Origin: Streptomyces halobius
Lineage (GTDB): Bacteria; Actinomycetota; Actinomycetes; Streptomycetales; Streptomycetaceae
DNA length: 64,000 nt
NCBI RefSeq assembly: GCF_023277745.1
Contig: NZ_CP086322.1
Span: 3,782,001-3,846,000, forward strand
Direction: 5' to 3'
In this document: positions 16,656 through 27,200 of the stretch, piece after piece
How positions within the stretch are numbered: position 1 is the first letter of the stretch
How the letters are laid out: the number at the start of each line of letters is the position of its first letter
Position numbers and translations under genes: made by a program
Notes under the pieces: model-generated
The model's database searches: none
What the model saw: the letters and a program-made list of their open reading frames with translations, nothing else
What the model was told of the DNA's origin: nothing

Positions 16656-18489
16656 CTAGCCGAGACGCCGGACCAGCGCACGGTACTCGTCCCACAGCTC
16701 CTTCGGCGTGTGGTCACCGAAGGTGTTGAGGTGCTCGGGGATCAGCGCCGCCTCCTCGCGCCACACGTTCTCGTCGACGGTGAGCAGGAAGTCGAGGTCG
16801 GCGTCGTCGAGGTCGAGGCCCTCGGTGTCCAGCGCGCCCTTCGCGGGCAGCACGCCGATGGGGGTCTCGACACCCTCGGCCGTACCCTCCAGCCGCTCGA
16901 CGATCCACTTGAGCACCCGGCTGTTCTCGCCGAACCCCGGCCACACGAAGCGGCCCTTGTCGTCCTTGCGGAACCAGTTGACGTAGTAGATCCTCGGCAG
17001 CTTGGACTGGTCCTTGTCGGCACCGACCTTGATCCAGTGCGCCATGTAGTCGCCCATGTTGTAGCCGCAGAACGGCAGCATGGCGAACGGGTCGCGGCGC
17101 AGCTCGCCGACCTTGCCCTCGGCCGCGGCGGTCTTCTCGCTGGCGACGTTGGCGCCGAGGAAGACGCCGTGCTGCCAGGACAGCGATTCGGTCACCAGCG
17201 GTACGGCGCTGGCGCGGCGGCCGCCGAAAAGGATCGCCGAGATCGGCACGCCCTTGGGGTCCTCCCACTCGGGCGCGATGATCGGGCACTGGCCGGCCGG
17301 GACGGTGAAGCGGGCGTTGGGGTGCGCCGCCGGGGTCTCGGACGCCGGGGTCCAGTCGTTGCCCTTCCAGTCGGTCAGATGAGCGGGCTCCTCCTCCGTC
17401 ATGCCCTCCCACCACACATCGCCGTCGTCCGTCAGGGCGACGTTGGTGAAGACGGAGTTGCCCCACAGCGTCTTCATGGCATTGGCGTTGGTGTGCTCGC
17501 CGGTACCGGGCGCGACGCCGAAGAAGCCCGCCTCGGGGTTGATGGCGTAGAGGCGGCCGTCCTCACCGAAGCGCATCCAGGCGATGTCGTCGCCGATGGT
17601 CTCGACCGTCCAGCCGGAGATCGTGGGCTCCAGCATGGCCAGGTTGGTCTTGCCGCAGGCGCTGGGGAAGGCGGCGGCGACGTATTTGGCCTCGCCCTGC
17701 GGCGGAGTGAGCTTGAGGATCAGCATGTGCTCGGCGAGCCAGCCCTCGTCGCGCGCCATGACGGAGGCGATGCGCAGCGCGTAGCACTTCTTGCCGAGCA
17801 GGGCGTTGCCGCCGTAGCCGGAGCCGTAGGACCAGATCTCGCGGGTCTCGGGGAAGTGCGAGATGTACTTGGTGGAGTTGCAGGGCCAGGGGACGTCGGC
17901 CTCGCCTTCGGCCAGGGGGGCACCGAGAGTGTGCACCGCCCGGACGAAGAAGCCGTCGTCGCCGAGCTCGTCGAGCACCGGTTTGCCCATACGGGTCATG
18001 GTGCGCATCGAGACGGCGACGTAGGCGGAGTCGGTGATCTCCACGCCGATGGCGGAGAGGTCGGAGCCGAGCGGCCCCATACAGAACGGGACGACATACA
18101 TCGTCCGGCCCTTCATCGAGCCGCGGAAGATGCCGCCTTCGCCGTTCACACCGGTGAAGATCTCGCGCATCTCCGCCGGGGCCTTCCAGCGGTTCGTCGG
18201 GCCGGCGTCCTCCTCCTTCTCGGAGCAGATGAAGGTGCGGTCCTCGACGCGCGCCACGTCCGTGGGGTCGGACGCGGCATAGTACGAGTTGGGGCGCTTG
18301 ATCGGGTCGAGCTTCTGGAACGTGCCCTTGTCGACGAGCTCTTCGCACAGTCGCTGATACTCCGCCTCCGAGCCGTCACACCAGACGACCCGGTCGGGCT
18401 GGGTGATCGCCGCGATCTCATCGACCCAGGAGAGGAGCTCCTGGTGACGGGTGGGGGCGGGGGGAGGGAGCCGCGTTGTCGCGCGCCAC
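16656..18489 (-). CDS. pckG: GTP-dependent PEP carboxykinase, apparent 1-nt frameshift near N-terminus
   Basis: Converts oxaloacetate and GTP to phosphoenolpyruvate in gluconeogenesis. Motifs include the P-loop [12 protein letters not shown], the active-site Cys within it, and GFFGVAPGT. The usual actinobacterial protein is about 610 residues. Here the GTG at 18489 (RBS TAGGAG) gives VARDNAAPS and then runs into TGA at 18418, while the rest of the enzyme (from [11 protein letters not shown] on) is in the next frame with no start codon until GTG 18257. Dropping one C from the coding-strand C run (G6 at 18459-18464, or G5 at 18453-18457) gives [21 protein letters not shown], a smooth N-terminus. 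Sequencing error or recent mutation; a protein starting at 18257 would lack about 77 conserved residues. Confidence 0.9.
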
Positions 18490-18717
18490 GATCGCTCCTA
18501 GATGAGGGTGTGGACGGATCCATGCCCGTTTTGCCGGGAAAATCCGCAACTTTTTGGATGTCTGCCCCTTGGGGGCCGCGACCCGGATGCTTCGTGACCG
18601 CTCATCCGGTGCCGACCGCACTCATTTGATCATCCGACCCTGTTCAGCTTCTGTCCAGAGGGCACTGTGGTGACCGTCACCACTTCAGGGCGAATCCGTA
18701 ACTTACGGTGGCGTAGA

Positions 18718-18723
18718 TAGCAT
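18718..18723 (+). promoter_or_regulatory. -10 box for a probably leaderless TrhA-like mRNA
   Basis: TAGCAT ends 7 bp before ATG 18731, with no ribosome site in between. It has the same spacing as the aminotransferase, maf and MOSC genes in this window. Confidence 0.4.
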
Positions 18724-18730
18724 TGCGGCC

Positions 18731-19561
18731 ATGACTTCCGCGCCAGACGCCGCCGAGAGCCGCCCCTCCACCGCGCCTGCCGCGGCCGGCAGAGGCTCCC
18801 CGACCGACTCCGACTCCGACTCCGTCCCCGACCCCGGCACCGGCTCGGGCACCGCGACCACCACGGCCACCCCGGTGACCAGCACCGATACGGGGCCGAT
18901 CGCGGCGCTGGCCGCCGTGACCTCGCCGCTCAAGCCGAAACTGCGCGGCTGGCTGCACGCCGGGATGTTCCCCGCCGTCCTGCTCTCCGGAGTCATCCTC
19001 ACCGCGCTGGCCGACAGCACCCGCGGACGGCTGGCCTGCGCCATCTACACGCTGACCGCCTGCCTGCTCTTCGGCGTCAGCGCGCTCTACCACCGCGGCA
19101 ATTGGAGCCCGCGGGCGGACGGCGTTCTGCGCCGCCTCGACCACGCCAACATCTTCTTGATCATCGCCGGCACCTATACGCCGGTGACGGTGCTGCTGGT
19201 GCCCGGATCCCGCGGCCAGGTGATGCTCTGGGCGATCTGGGCGGCCGCACTGGCCGGTATCGCCTTCCGCGTCTTCTGGGTCGGCGCACCGCGCTGGCTC
19301 TACACCCCCTGCTATCTCGCCATGGGCTGGGCCGCCGTCTTCTTCCTCCCCGACTTCCTGCGGACCGGCGGCATCGCCGTGCTGGTGCTCGTCATCGTCG
19401 GGGGGGTGCTCTACAGCGCGGGCGGCGTCATCTACGGCATCAAGCGCCCCAACCCCTCACCGCGGTGGTTCGGCTTCCACGAGGTCTTCCACTCCTTCAC
19501 ACTGGCGGCCTTCGTGGTGCACTACGTCGGCATCTCGCTGGTGGCGTATTCGCACGCCTGA
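18731..19561 (+). CDS. Hemolysin III/TrhA family (PAQR) membrane protein
   Basis: Seven-transmembrane PAQR-superfamily protein of 276 residues. The first 65 residues are a Thr/Ser/Asp-rich tail unlike the rest. Metal-binding residues typical of the family are in SALYHRGNW, RRLDHANIF and FHEVFHSFTL (H-x3-H). Bacterial members (TrhA) are linked to membrane energetics and lipid homeostasis; the hemolysin name is historical. The start at 18731 fits a leaderless transcript. Confidence 0.9.
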   Translation: MTSAPDAAESRPSTAPAAAGRGSPTDSDSDSVPDPGTGSGTATTTATPVTSTDTGPIAALAAVTSPLKPKLRGWLHAGMFPAVLLSGVILTALADSTRGRLACAIYTLTACLLFGVSALYHRGNWSPRADGVLRRLDHANIFLIIAGTYTPVTVLLVPGSRGQVMLWAIWAAALAGIAFRVFWVGAPRWLYTPCYLAMGWAAVFFLPDFLRTGGIAVLVLVIVGGVLYSAGGVIYGIKRPNPSPRWFGFHEVFHSFTLAAFVVHYVGISLVAYSHA

Positions 19562-19798
19562 GACGGGCCGGCCCCGGACCGGACGATCGGCCCCCCTTCG
19601 TCTCAAGGGCATGGGGGGTGCTCCTCTCGCACCCCGCCGTGGCCGCGGCCGAGAGGCCGCGGCCACGCGCCATGTCAGGACCGCCAACCCCGCGGACACG
19701 ATGGCGAGAACCAGCACATGGCCACCGATGAGGAAACCGGCGACACACAGCACGGCGGCCACCGCGCCATACAGCTCACTCGCAGGTCGCATCCACAT
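19457..19798 (-). CDS. Possible small membrane protein, uncertain frame
   Basis: From the ATG at 19798 the first 48 residues (MWMRPASELYG, then two hydrophobic stretches around AAVLCVAGFLIGG and VLVLAIVSAGLAVL) look like a real two-helix membrane protein. After that the frame runs through the 19638-19667 hairpin and over the 3' end of the TrhA-like gene, giving Arg-rich nonsense. A short protein ending near 19670 after a frameshift is the likeliest original form. Weak ribosome site. Low confidence. Confidence 0.3.
   Translation of the reverse strand: MWMRPASELYGAVAAVLCVAGFLIGGHVLVLAIVSAGLAVLTWRVAAASRPRPRRGARGAPPMPLRRRGADRPVRGRPVSGVRIRHQRDADVVHHEGRQCEGVEDLVEAEPPR
19638..19667. terminator. Strong hairpin after the TrhA-like gene
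   Basis: 13-bp perfect stem CGTGGCCGCGGCC/GGCCGCGGCCACG with loop GAGA, 77 bp after the stop codon. Confidence 0.85.
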
Positions 19799-19977
19799 CA
19801 CCCACCGACCACCCTCCGACCACTCCTCCCGGCATCACCGAAAGTAATCATTCCCACGCCTCAGCGTGACACACACCACCGACAGTCGGGGTTCCATGAC
19901 GGTCCGGAAGTACCGGGAGCACCGGCAGTACCGCGGCCGTGGCCGCCCGGCCCCCCGCTGCCCGACAATCAGGCCCC

Positions 19978-20603
19978 ATGGTTTTCCGCACGTAGATCCG
20001 CCACCACGCCAACCGGGACGCCGTAGACCGGGCTGCGCGAGCGGAAGAAGATCCAGACCCGGCAGCCATCCGCCGGGCCGCCTGCCGGCTCTTCGCACAG
20101 CAGGGATACGACGCGTCCCCCGTCGATCAGATCGCCGAGGCCGCGGAGGTCTCGCCCAGCACGGTCTTGCGCTACTTCCCCACCAAGGAGGACATCATGC
20201 TGACGGACGAGTACGACACCCTGCTGGAGGCCGGGATCCGCGCCCGTCCCGCCGACGAGCCGATGGTGGAGGCGGTGCGGCAGGTCGCCATCGAGACACT
20301 GCTCCGGATCGACGCGGCGGACCGTACCGGACTCGTCCAGCGTGCCCGGCTGATCCGCGAAGTCCCCGCCGTCCGAGGCCGTACCGCGGAGCACACCGCC
20401 CGGGACGCCGCGATGATCAGCGCCCTCCTGGCGGAGCGCACCGGACGCCCGGCCGACGACCTGGAGGTGCGGGTCATCGGTGCGGCGATCCCGGCGGCCT
20501 CCAGGAGGCGCTGCTGAGCTGGGCGGAGGACGACCGGACGGCGGACCTGGAAGACCTGATCAACCAGGCGCTGGAGGTGCTGGCTCGGGGGCTCACCCCC
20601 TGA
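19978..20603 (+). pseudogene. Decayed TetR-family regulator
   Basis: Pieces of one TetR protein lie in three frames. ATG 19978 is followed by a frame change; the next frame reads FSARRSATTPTGTP, hits TAG at 20024, then GLRERKKIQTRQ. A 1-nt loss after this shifts into AIRRAACRLFAQQGYDA, VDQIAEAAEVSPSTVLRYF (helix-turn-helix) and the ligand domain up to about 20490. Another shift is needed to reach GGLQEALLSWAEDD and the end at 20603. Four lesions make a sequencing artefact unlikely. The family normally represses a neighbour; here the converging oxidoreductase is the candidate. Confidence 0.8.
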
Positions 20604-20684
20604 GGGCGGGCACTTACGCACTGAGGGCTGGGACTCACCCGCACAGGGAGAAGGCGGATGGCGCGCTCCCGCGCCCCCGTCGGC

Positions 20685-21689
20685 TTACAACTCCACCACC
20701 ACGGCGCCGAGATGACGCCCCTCCGTCAGCTCCCGGAGCGCCCGCGGCGCCTGCTCGATGCCCTGGAGCCGGACGTGCGGGAAGGTGAGCGTGCCGTCGC
20801 GCAGGCCCTTGCCGAACGTCGTGTGCCACTCCGGGATCAGGTCCAGGTGGTCGTAGAGGGCAAGGCCGCGCAAGGTGATGCTGCGGGCGAGCAGCGACAG
20901 GGTGTCGATCTCCGTGGTGAACGGGCCGTCTTCGGAGAGCTGGCGGGACAGCGCCCCGATGAGGGCCAGGCGGGCGCCCCTGTTGGCGACGGCGATCGCG
21001 GCCCGGAGCTGCTCGCCGCCCACGTTGTCGAAGAGCGCGTCGATGCCCTCCGGGGCGGCCCGGCGCAGCTGCTCCTCTATGGGGCCCGCGCCGCGCATCA
21101 CCACCGCGTCATAGCCGAATTCCGCGGTCAGCCGGTCCGCCTTGGCCTGCGATCCCGTACTGCCGATGACGCGGGTGGCGCCCCGCAGCCGGGCGATCTG
21201 GCCCGCCAGCGAGCCGACGCCGCCCGCCGCCCCGGTGACGAACACCGTGTCCCCGGGGCGCACTTCGGCGCCGCGCACCATGCCCATCCAGGCGGTGGGG
21301 CCCTGGGAGAGATAACCGGCCGGGTCGGGCAGCACGTCCGGGTCGATACGTTGCGCCTGCGGGGCGTCCAGCAGTGCGTACTCGCGCCAGCCGAGGCGGT
21401 GTTGCACCAGGTCACCGGGGTTGAGATCGGTCCCCGGGGCGGCCACCACCGCACCGATGGCCGCGCCGTTCAGCGGCTCGCCGAGCTGGAAGGAGGGCAT
21501 CGGCACATCGGTGGTCTCGTCCATCAGGGTGCGCATCACGGCGGCGACGTTCATCAGGGTGTTGCGTACCAGGACCTGGCCCGGTGCCGGTTCCGGAACC
21601 GGCACCTCCACGATCTCGAAGAGGTCGTCGGTGACCGGCCCCTGGGGACGGGCGGCCAGGCGGACTTCACGGTGCGTACGGTTCGTCAT
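20685..21689 (-). CDS. NADP-dependent MDR oxidoreductase (leukotriene B4 12-hydroxydehydrogenase/CurA-like)
   Basis: Zinc-free medium-chain reductase, 334 residues, which would reduce activated alkenes or ketones with NADPH. The cofactor loop is TVFVTGAAGGVGSLAGQ, followed by VIGSTGSQAKADRL. The N-terminal half has the GroES-like fold (GQVLVRNTLMNVA). AGYLSQGPTAWMGM is typical of this branch. No catalytic zinc ligands are seen. ATG 21689 was taken as start. A palindrome 44 bp upstream may be its operator. Confidence 0.88.
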   Translation of the reverse strand: MTNRTHREVRLAARPQGPVTDDLFEIVEVPVPEPAPGQVLVRNTLMNVAAVMRTLMDETTDVPMPSFQLGEPLNGAAIGAVVAAPGTDLNPGDLVQHRLGWREYALLDAPQAQRIDPDVLPDPAGYLSQGPTAWMGMVRGAEVRPGDTVFVTGAAGGVGSLAGQIARLRGATRVIGSTGSQAKADRLTAEFGYDAVVMRGAGPIEEQLRRAAPEGIDALFDNVGGEQLRAAIAVANRGARLALIGALSRQLSEDGPFTTEIDTLSLLARSITLRGLALYDHLDLIPEWHTTFGKGLRDGTLTFPHVRLQGIEQAPRALRELTEGRHLGAVVVEL

Positions 21690-21732
21690 GTCTTGAGGCT
21701 AGATCGTGCCGGGGATGTCACAACCGGTCGCT

Positions 21733-21744
21733 GGTCCTAGGACC
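21733..21744. promoter_or_regulatory. 12-bp palindrome upstream of the oxidoreductase gene
   Basis: GGTCCTAGGACC is a perfect palindrome 44 bp before the oxidoreductase start, in its promoter region. Candidate operator; the regulator is not identified, and the local tetR is broken. Confidence 0.4.
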
Positions 21745-21762
21745 TGAGGCGGCGCCCCGGCG

Positions 21763-21829
21763 TTACGGTCCAGGCGGGGCGTCATGGGCCAGGCGGGGCG
21801 TCACGGGCCAGGCGGGGCGCTACGGGGCC
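21763..21829. repeat. 19-bp tandem repeat, about 3.5 copies
   Basis: Units at 21763-21781, 21782-21800, 21801-21819 and a partial unit to 21829 share the core CCAGGCGGGGCG. They lie between the oxidoreductase promoter and the YyaL stop. No coding sense. Confidence 0.85.
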
Positions 21830-21909
21830 GATCCGAGGTACCGGCAGACCCCCGGGAGGGGCGTCCCAGGGGATCTCCCCGGGGCGCACCTTCCCGCCTC
21901 CGTACCCCG

Positions 21910-24009
21910 TCACGTTCGCAGCCGCTCCGCCAGTTCCTCCGGGTCCGTCGTCGGCCGCTCGCAGGTGAAGTTGCGGCAGACGTACGCCGCGGGCCGGCCG
22001 TCGACCAGGGGGCGTTCCATGAGGAGCGGCACCTCCTCGCTGTCGTCCGTCCCGGGTGCGCCGAGCGCGACGACCGTCCCCGGGGCGGTGCCGAGCAGCG
22101 CGGCACGGTGCAGAGCGCGGGTGGCCGGGTCGTCCTGGGGGCCGACGACGGCGACCTCGCGCGGCCCGGCCAGCGCGGCCTCGGCGACGGCGAGCCCCCA
22201 CCCGATGAAGCGCGGGACCCGGCCGCCGAGCGCCGTGACGATCCCGAGAGCGCGCTCCGCGGCGTCCCGGTGGAGGCCGCTTCCGGTGAGTGCCCCGTAC
22301 GAGAGCAGGGCGCCGGCGGCCGCGGTCCATCCGGAGGGCGTGGCGTTGTCGGTCGGGTCCTGGGGGCGGCGGATCAGCTCCTCGGCGTCGGCGGCGGTGT
22401 CGTAGAGGGCGCCGTCCGCGGCGGTGAACTGGACGAGCACGGTGTCCAGGAAGAAACCGGCGAACTCCACCCAGACGCCCTCCCCGGTGACCGAGGCCAG
22501 CGTCAGGAAGCCCTCGGCGACATTCGCATAGTCCTCCAGGACACCGGAGTTGACGCCGGGCGTGCCCTCACGGGAGGTGCGGTGCAGCCGGGCCTGCCAG
22601 TCCATGTGGACGCGGACCAGGAGGTCGGCGGCGTCGGTGGCGGCCTGGATCAGGTCCGGCCGGTCGAAGTAGGCGCCGGTCTCGGCGAGCGCGGCGATGG
22701 CCAGCCCGTTCCAGGAGGCGACGATCTTGTCGTCCCGCCCCGGGCGAGGCCGCTCCGCACGCGCCTCAAGCAGCCGCCGCTTGACGGACGCCACCCGTTC
22801 GGCGTCCGCCCACCCGTCGCCCACCACGGCCCTTCCTTGGGAGCGCTCCGTGCTGCCCCTCTCTCGCTCGGTGTCCGGGAGTTGAAGGACCGACGCCCCT
22901 TGCTCGAAGGTGCCCTCCTCCGTGACGCCGTAGTACTGGGCGGCGAATGCCGCGTCCCTCTCGCCGAGCGCGGCACGCAGTTGCTCCGGCGTCCATACGT
23001 AGTAGGCGCCCTCGGCATGCCTCCCGGTGCCGTCGTCGCTGTCCGCGTCCAGCGCGGAGGCGAAGCCGCCCTCGTCGGTGCGCAGCTCGCGGACCATGAA
23101 GTCGGCGGTCTCGACGGCGATCCGGCGGGCCAGGTCGGATCCGGTGGTCCGCCACAGGTGCGCGTAGGTCCGGCACAGCAGGGCATTGTCGTAGAGCATC
23201 TTCTCGAAGTGCGGCACGGTCCACTCGGTGTCCACCGCATAGCGCGCGAAACCGCCGCCGAGCTGGTCGTAGATACCGCCGCGGGCCATCGCCGCGCAGG
23301 TGGCCTGCACCATTTCCAGGGCCGCCGCGGATCCGGTCCGGGCGTGCAGGCGGAGCAGGAATTCCAGCGCCATGGACGGCGGGAATTTGGGCGCGGCGCC
23401 GAATCCGCCGTGTACCGCGTCGAATTCGCGGGCCAGCTCCATCAGCGCGGTGTGCAGCTCCTCGGTGCCCGGGGGGCGCTGGTCCTTCCCGGCCAGCGTC
23501 TCGGCCAGCGAGCGCCCCGAGAGGTCGGCGACGATCCGGCCGGCGACCTCGCCGACCTCCTCGCGCCGGTCGGCCCAGGCGCTGCGTACGCCCTCCAGGA
23601 CCTGGCCGAAGGACGGCATGCCGTGCCGGGGCTCGGGCGGGAAGTAGGTGCCGAAATAGAAGGGCTCGGCTTCCGGGGTGAGGAAAACGGTCATCGGCCA
23701 ACCACCCTGGCCGGTGGCGGCCTGTAGGGCCTCCATGTAGACGGCGTCGACGTCCGGGCGCTCCTCGCGGTCGACCTTCACGGACACGAAGTTCTCGTTG
23801 AGCAGCGCGGCGGTGGCCGGATCCTCGAAGCTCTCGTGCGCCATGACATGGCACCAGTGGCACGAGCTGTAGCCGACGCTGAGCAGCACGGGCACACCGC
23901 GCCGCCGGGCCTCTTCGAACGCGTCGGCAGACCACGGCCACCAGTCGACGGGGTTGTCGGCGTGCTGGAGCAGATACGGGGAAGTCTCATGAGCCAGGCG
24001 GTTCGGCAT
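21910..24009 (-). CDS. YyaL/DUF255 thioredoxin-domain protein
   Basis: Large cytosolic protein of 699 residues in the YyaL/spermatogenesis-associated protein 20 family. It has an N-terminal thioredoxin fold with [12 protein letters not shown] (C-x2-C, near residue 42) followed by an alpha/alpha-barrel like that of glycoside hydrolases. [19 protein letters not shown] and [11 protein letters not shown] are family hallmarks. The biochemical role of the family is not settled. ATG 24009 is preceded by GAGAGGA; the frame upstream offers only a TTG. It is divergent from the STAND gene across a pair of DnaA boxes. Confidence 0.92.
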   Translation of the reverse strand: MPNRLAHETSPYLLQHADNPVDWWPWSADAFEEARRRGVPVLLSVGYSSCHWCHVMAHESFEDPATAALLNENFVSVKVDREERPDVDAVYMEALQAATGQGGWPMTVFLTPEAEPFYFGTYFPPEPRHGMPSFGQVLEGVRSAWADRREEVGEVAGRIVADLSGRSLAETLAGKDQRPPGTEELHTALMELAREFDAVHGGFGAAPKFPPSMALEFLLRLHARTGSAAALEMVQATCAAMARGGIYDQLGGGFARYAVDTEWTVPHFEKMLYDNALLCRTYAHLWRTTGSDLARRIAVETADFMVRELRTDEGGFASALDADSDDGTGRHAEGAYYVWTPEQLRAALGERDAAFAAQYYGVTEEGTFEQGASVLQLPDTERERGSTERSQGRAVVGDGWADAERVASVKRRLLEARAERPRPGRDDKIVASWNGLAIAALAETGAYFDRPDLIQAATDAADLLVRVHMDWQARLHRTSREGTPGVNSGVLEDYANVAEGFLTLASVTGEGVWVEFAGFFLDTVLVQFTAADGALYDTAADAEELIRRPQDPTDNATPSGWTAAAGALLSYGALTGSGLHRDAAERALGIVTALGGRVPRFIGWGLAVAEAALAGPREVAVVGPQDDPATRALHRAALLGTAPGTVVALGAPGTDDSEEVPLLMERPLVDGRPAAYVCRNFTCERPTTDPEELAERLRT

Positions 24010-24098
24010 ACGTCCATCCTCTCCCAATGCACCGTGGTGAGGCGGGAGCAGAGGGCGCTTTTCGGGCCGACGGCCGCAGTCGCGGGGTCTCTCTCCGG

Positions 24099-24143
24099 CC
24101 TGTGGACAACTCTGCGGGCGCGAGCGCGGGAGTTATCCACAGG
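24099..24143. promoter_or_regulatory. Inverted pair of DnaA boxes
   Basis: TGTGGACAA (24101-24109, the reverse of TTGTCCACA) and TTATCCACA (24133-24141) face each other inside a 13-bp inverted repeat (12 of 13 pairs) with a 19-bp spacer. Both match known DnaA box forms, including the Streptomyces preference TTGTCCACA. They lie in the 261-bp divergent region between the YyaL and STAND genes. Confidence 0.65.
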
Positions 24144-24270
24144 ACTGCCGGAATTCACGCGGAGGCGGAACACTGTGCGTACGGCGACGATCACGGCTGG
24201 AGATCGCGGGCACTGACCCGGGGCTCCTGAAACTGCTGAAGACTGCGGGAACTGCTGGAGGGGGATGAGC

Positions 24271-27200
24271 ATGCCGGGCTCACTGGCTGTGTTGCGCGAG
24301 GGTCACCGGGCGGATGCGGAAGGGCTGCTGGCGCGGGCCGTCGAGGAGGAGGTACGGCGTTCGTCCGGGCGGCTCGACCGGGAGACGCTGCTGACCAGAG
24401 CGCGGGCCGCGCTGGAGGAGCTGACGGGCTCCGCGTCCGAGGAGTACGCCGCGTATGTCCGGGCGCTGGACGAGGCGGCGGCGGGCCACCGCCCGCTGAC
24501 GGAGCGGCTGTCGCGCAAGGAGCTGGGCACCCCCGCGGTGGCGACGGCCGTGGCGGCGGTGGCGGCCTTCGGCACGGACCTCGCGTACGGCACGGGCGCG
24601 GGCGCGGCGCTGGGCGTGGGGGCCGCCGTCGTGGTGGCGGGCGCCGCGGCCACCGTCCTGAAGCTCACGGCGGGGCACTGGCCGGCGGCGCACCGGCAGG
24701 CGGGCATGCGAGGCCAGCCCGGTGGCCCGGAACAGCTGCGGCTCCAGTGGCTGACGGCGCTGGAGGTGCGCGGCATCCGGCCGTTCCTGGACCAGCAGCG
24801 GATGCTGACGGCGGCGGCCCGAGGCGGCGGCACGGCGACCGTAGGGGCCTCCCCTGCTCGAACGGAGTTGAGAGCTTGGGGAACGGCCGCGCCGAGCACT
24901 GCCCGGGGCCCGCAGCTGCGCGGCGCGGACCGTAGCGCGGCGGCCCGCCAGCGGTCCGTACTGGAGCACTCCTTCTCCCAACTCCCCCGTCCGGACGGCC
25001 CGTTCGCCGGTCGGCGGGCGGAGCTGACCCGGATCGCGCAGTGGGTGCACGCGGCCCGTGCGAGCACGGAGACCAAACCGACGGTGGTGGTACTGCACGG
25101 CGAGCCGGGCTCGGGGCGTACGGCGCTGGCGGTGCGGGCCACGCACCAGCTGCGCGATCAGTTCCGGGGCGCGTGCGTGGTGGATCTGCGCGGCGACACC
25201 CCCGGTGAGGTGCCGCTGCCGACCCGGGACGCACTGCTGCATCTGCTCAACCGGCTCGGCGCGCCGCGCGAGCAGCTGCTGTTCCGGGAGCGCCCGTCCC
25301 AGGAGCAGCACGTCACACGGCTGACCGAGCTGTATCACCAGCATCTGACCGGCCTCCCGGTGACGGTCCTGCTGGACGACGCCTCGGATCCGGAGCAGGT
25401 GCGGACGCTGGTGCCGGACCGCTCCGACAGCCTGGTGCTGGTCACCTCCCGTGAGCCGCTGGAGCTGCCCGGGGATCTCCAGGCGTGGGTGCATCACCTC
25501 CCGGTGGGGCCGCTGGACGCGGCGGGCACGGAGGAGCTGCTGCGCGCGTCGGCCGCGGCGGACGGGCCCGCGGACGCGACGGGCCCGTACGACGCGCGGG
25601 CGATCGACGAGATCTCCGAGCTGTGCGCCGGACTGCCCCTGGCGCTGCGGGTGGCGGGCTCCTCGCTCGGGTCGCGGTCCCCCGCCTCACTGGCCGCCGA
25701 CCTCGCGGCCCACGGCCCGGTGACGCCGACGGAGCGCGCCCTGTGGCTGTGCTACTCCGGCCAGTCGGAGACGGCCCGCCAGTTGCTGCGCCGGCTGGCG
25801 CTGGTGGGCCGGGCGTCGCTGGGCGCGGCGGCCGCGGCGGCGCTGCTGGGCATCGCCGACGAAGAGGCGGAGCGGCAGCTGACGGCGCTGGCCGAGGCCG
25901 GGCTGATCGAGCATGTCCGCGGCCGGCGCTATCGGCTGCACTCCCTGGTGCACCGCTTCGCGCACGACCGCCTGGTGGCCGAGGAGGAGCCCGGCGAGCG
26001 CGGCGCGGCGCAGGAGCGGCTGATCCGCGGCTACGCGGAGCTGGCCGACTCGGTGATCCGCCTGGTCGACGGCCGTACGTCCACCCGCGCCGACCGCTTC
26101 GGTTCGCACGGCTTCACCTCCCTGGACGCGGCTCTGCAGTGGCTGGACGACGAGACCAGCTTCATCACCGCCGCGCTGCGGCACGCCGATCAGGACGTGG
26201 ACCAGGCGGCGGTTTCGCACCTGCTGGGCGCGCTGGCCGACTACTGCCTGCTGCGCGGTGACCTCTACCGGCTGGGCGAGCTGACCGAGCTGACCCGGGC
26301 CGCGGGCCAGGGGCTGCTGGTCCGCTCGGTGCAGTGGCGTACGGGCATCGCCGCGCGGCAGCTCGGCGAGCTGGACAAGGCGCGCACCACGCTGTCCTCG
26401 GTGGTCGATCTGTACTTCGAGGCGCAGCATCCGGCGGGCGCCGCCCGTGCGCTGCGCGATCTGGGCATCACCCTCCAGCAGCAGGGCAATCTGACCGAGG
26501 CTGCGGCGAAGCTGCGCGAGGCACTGGATATGCAGGCCGGTCCCGACCTGCGCGGCGACCGGGCGTGGACCCTCCATGCCCTGGCGGCAGTGGAGCGGGA
26601 CCGGGCACGGATAGCCGAGGCGCAGGAGCTGCTCCGCGAGGCCCTGGAGCTGCACGAGGAGAGCGAGAGCGTGCACGGCCAGGCGTGGGCGCACTTCCAG
26701 CTCGGCCAGGTGCATCTGCGGCTGGGCGAGGTGCCCCGGGCGGAGGAGGCGCTGCACTCCGCGATGGAGCTCTACGGCCGGACGCACGACGAGCGCGGCA
26801 CGGCCTGGGCGATGACGCAGCTGGCGCGCGCCCGGCTGGTGGACGGCGAGCCGGCCCCCGCGGTGGACCGGCTGCGCCAGGCACTGCCGCTGCACAAGGA
26901 GCACGAGGACGCTCGGGGTGAGGCGTGGACGATGTACTACCTCGGCCAGGCGCTGGAAGAGCGCGGCGAGCGCGATGCCGCGCTACGGCAGCTGGAACGT
27001 TCGCGGACGATGTTCAGCCGCATGCAGGACGGCTACGGCCTGGCGTGCGCGCGCCACCACTCGGGGCGGGTGAGCCGCGATCTGCGGGCGGAGCAGACCG
27101 GCTCGCTGCGCAACAGCGGCTTCGCCCGCCAGCTGCTGCAGGACGCCCGCAAGGACTTCCAGCGGATCGGGGTGCCACACGGCGAGGCGTGGTCATGCCT

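Noticed and set aside
16710..18629. Long open frame of 639 codons opposite PEP carboxykinase
   Set aside because: It mirrors the codon bias of the real gene; its translation is Gly/Val/Arg-rich without any domain. The same holds for long frames opposite pccB, hutH, the GntP permease and the carboxylase alpha gene.
24099..24143. Replication origin
   Set aside because: Only two DnaA boxes are present, with no AT-rich stretch and no dnaA/dnaN genes; oriC of Streptomyces has many boxes.
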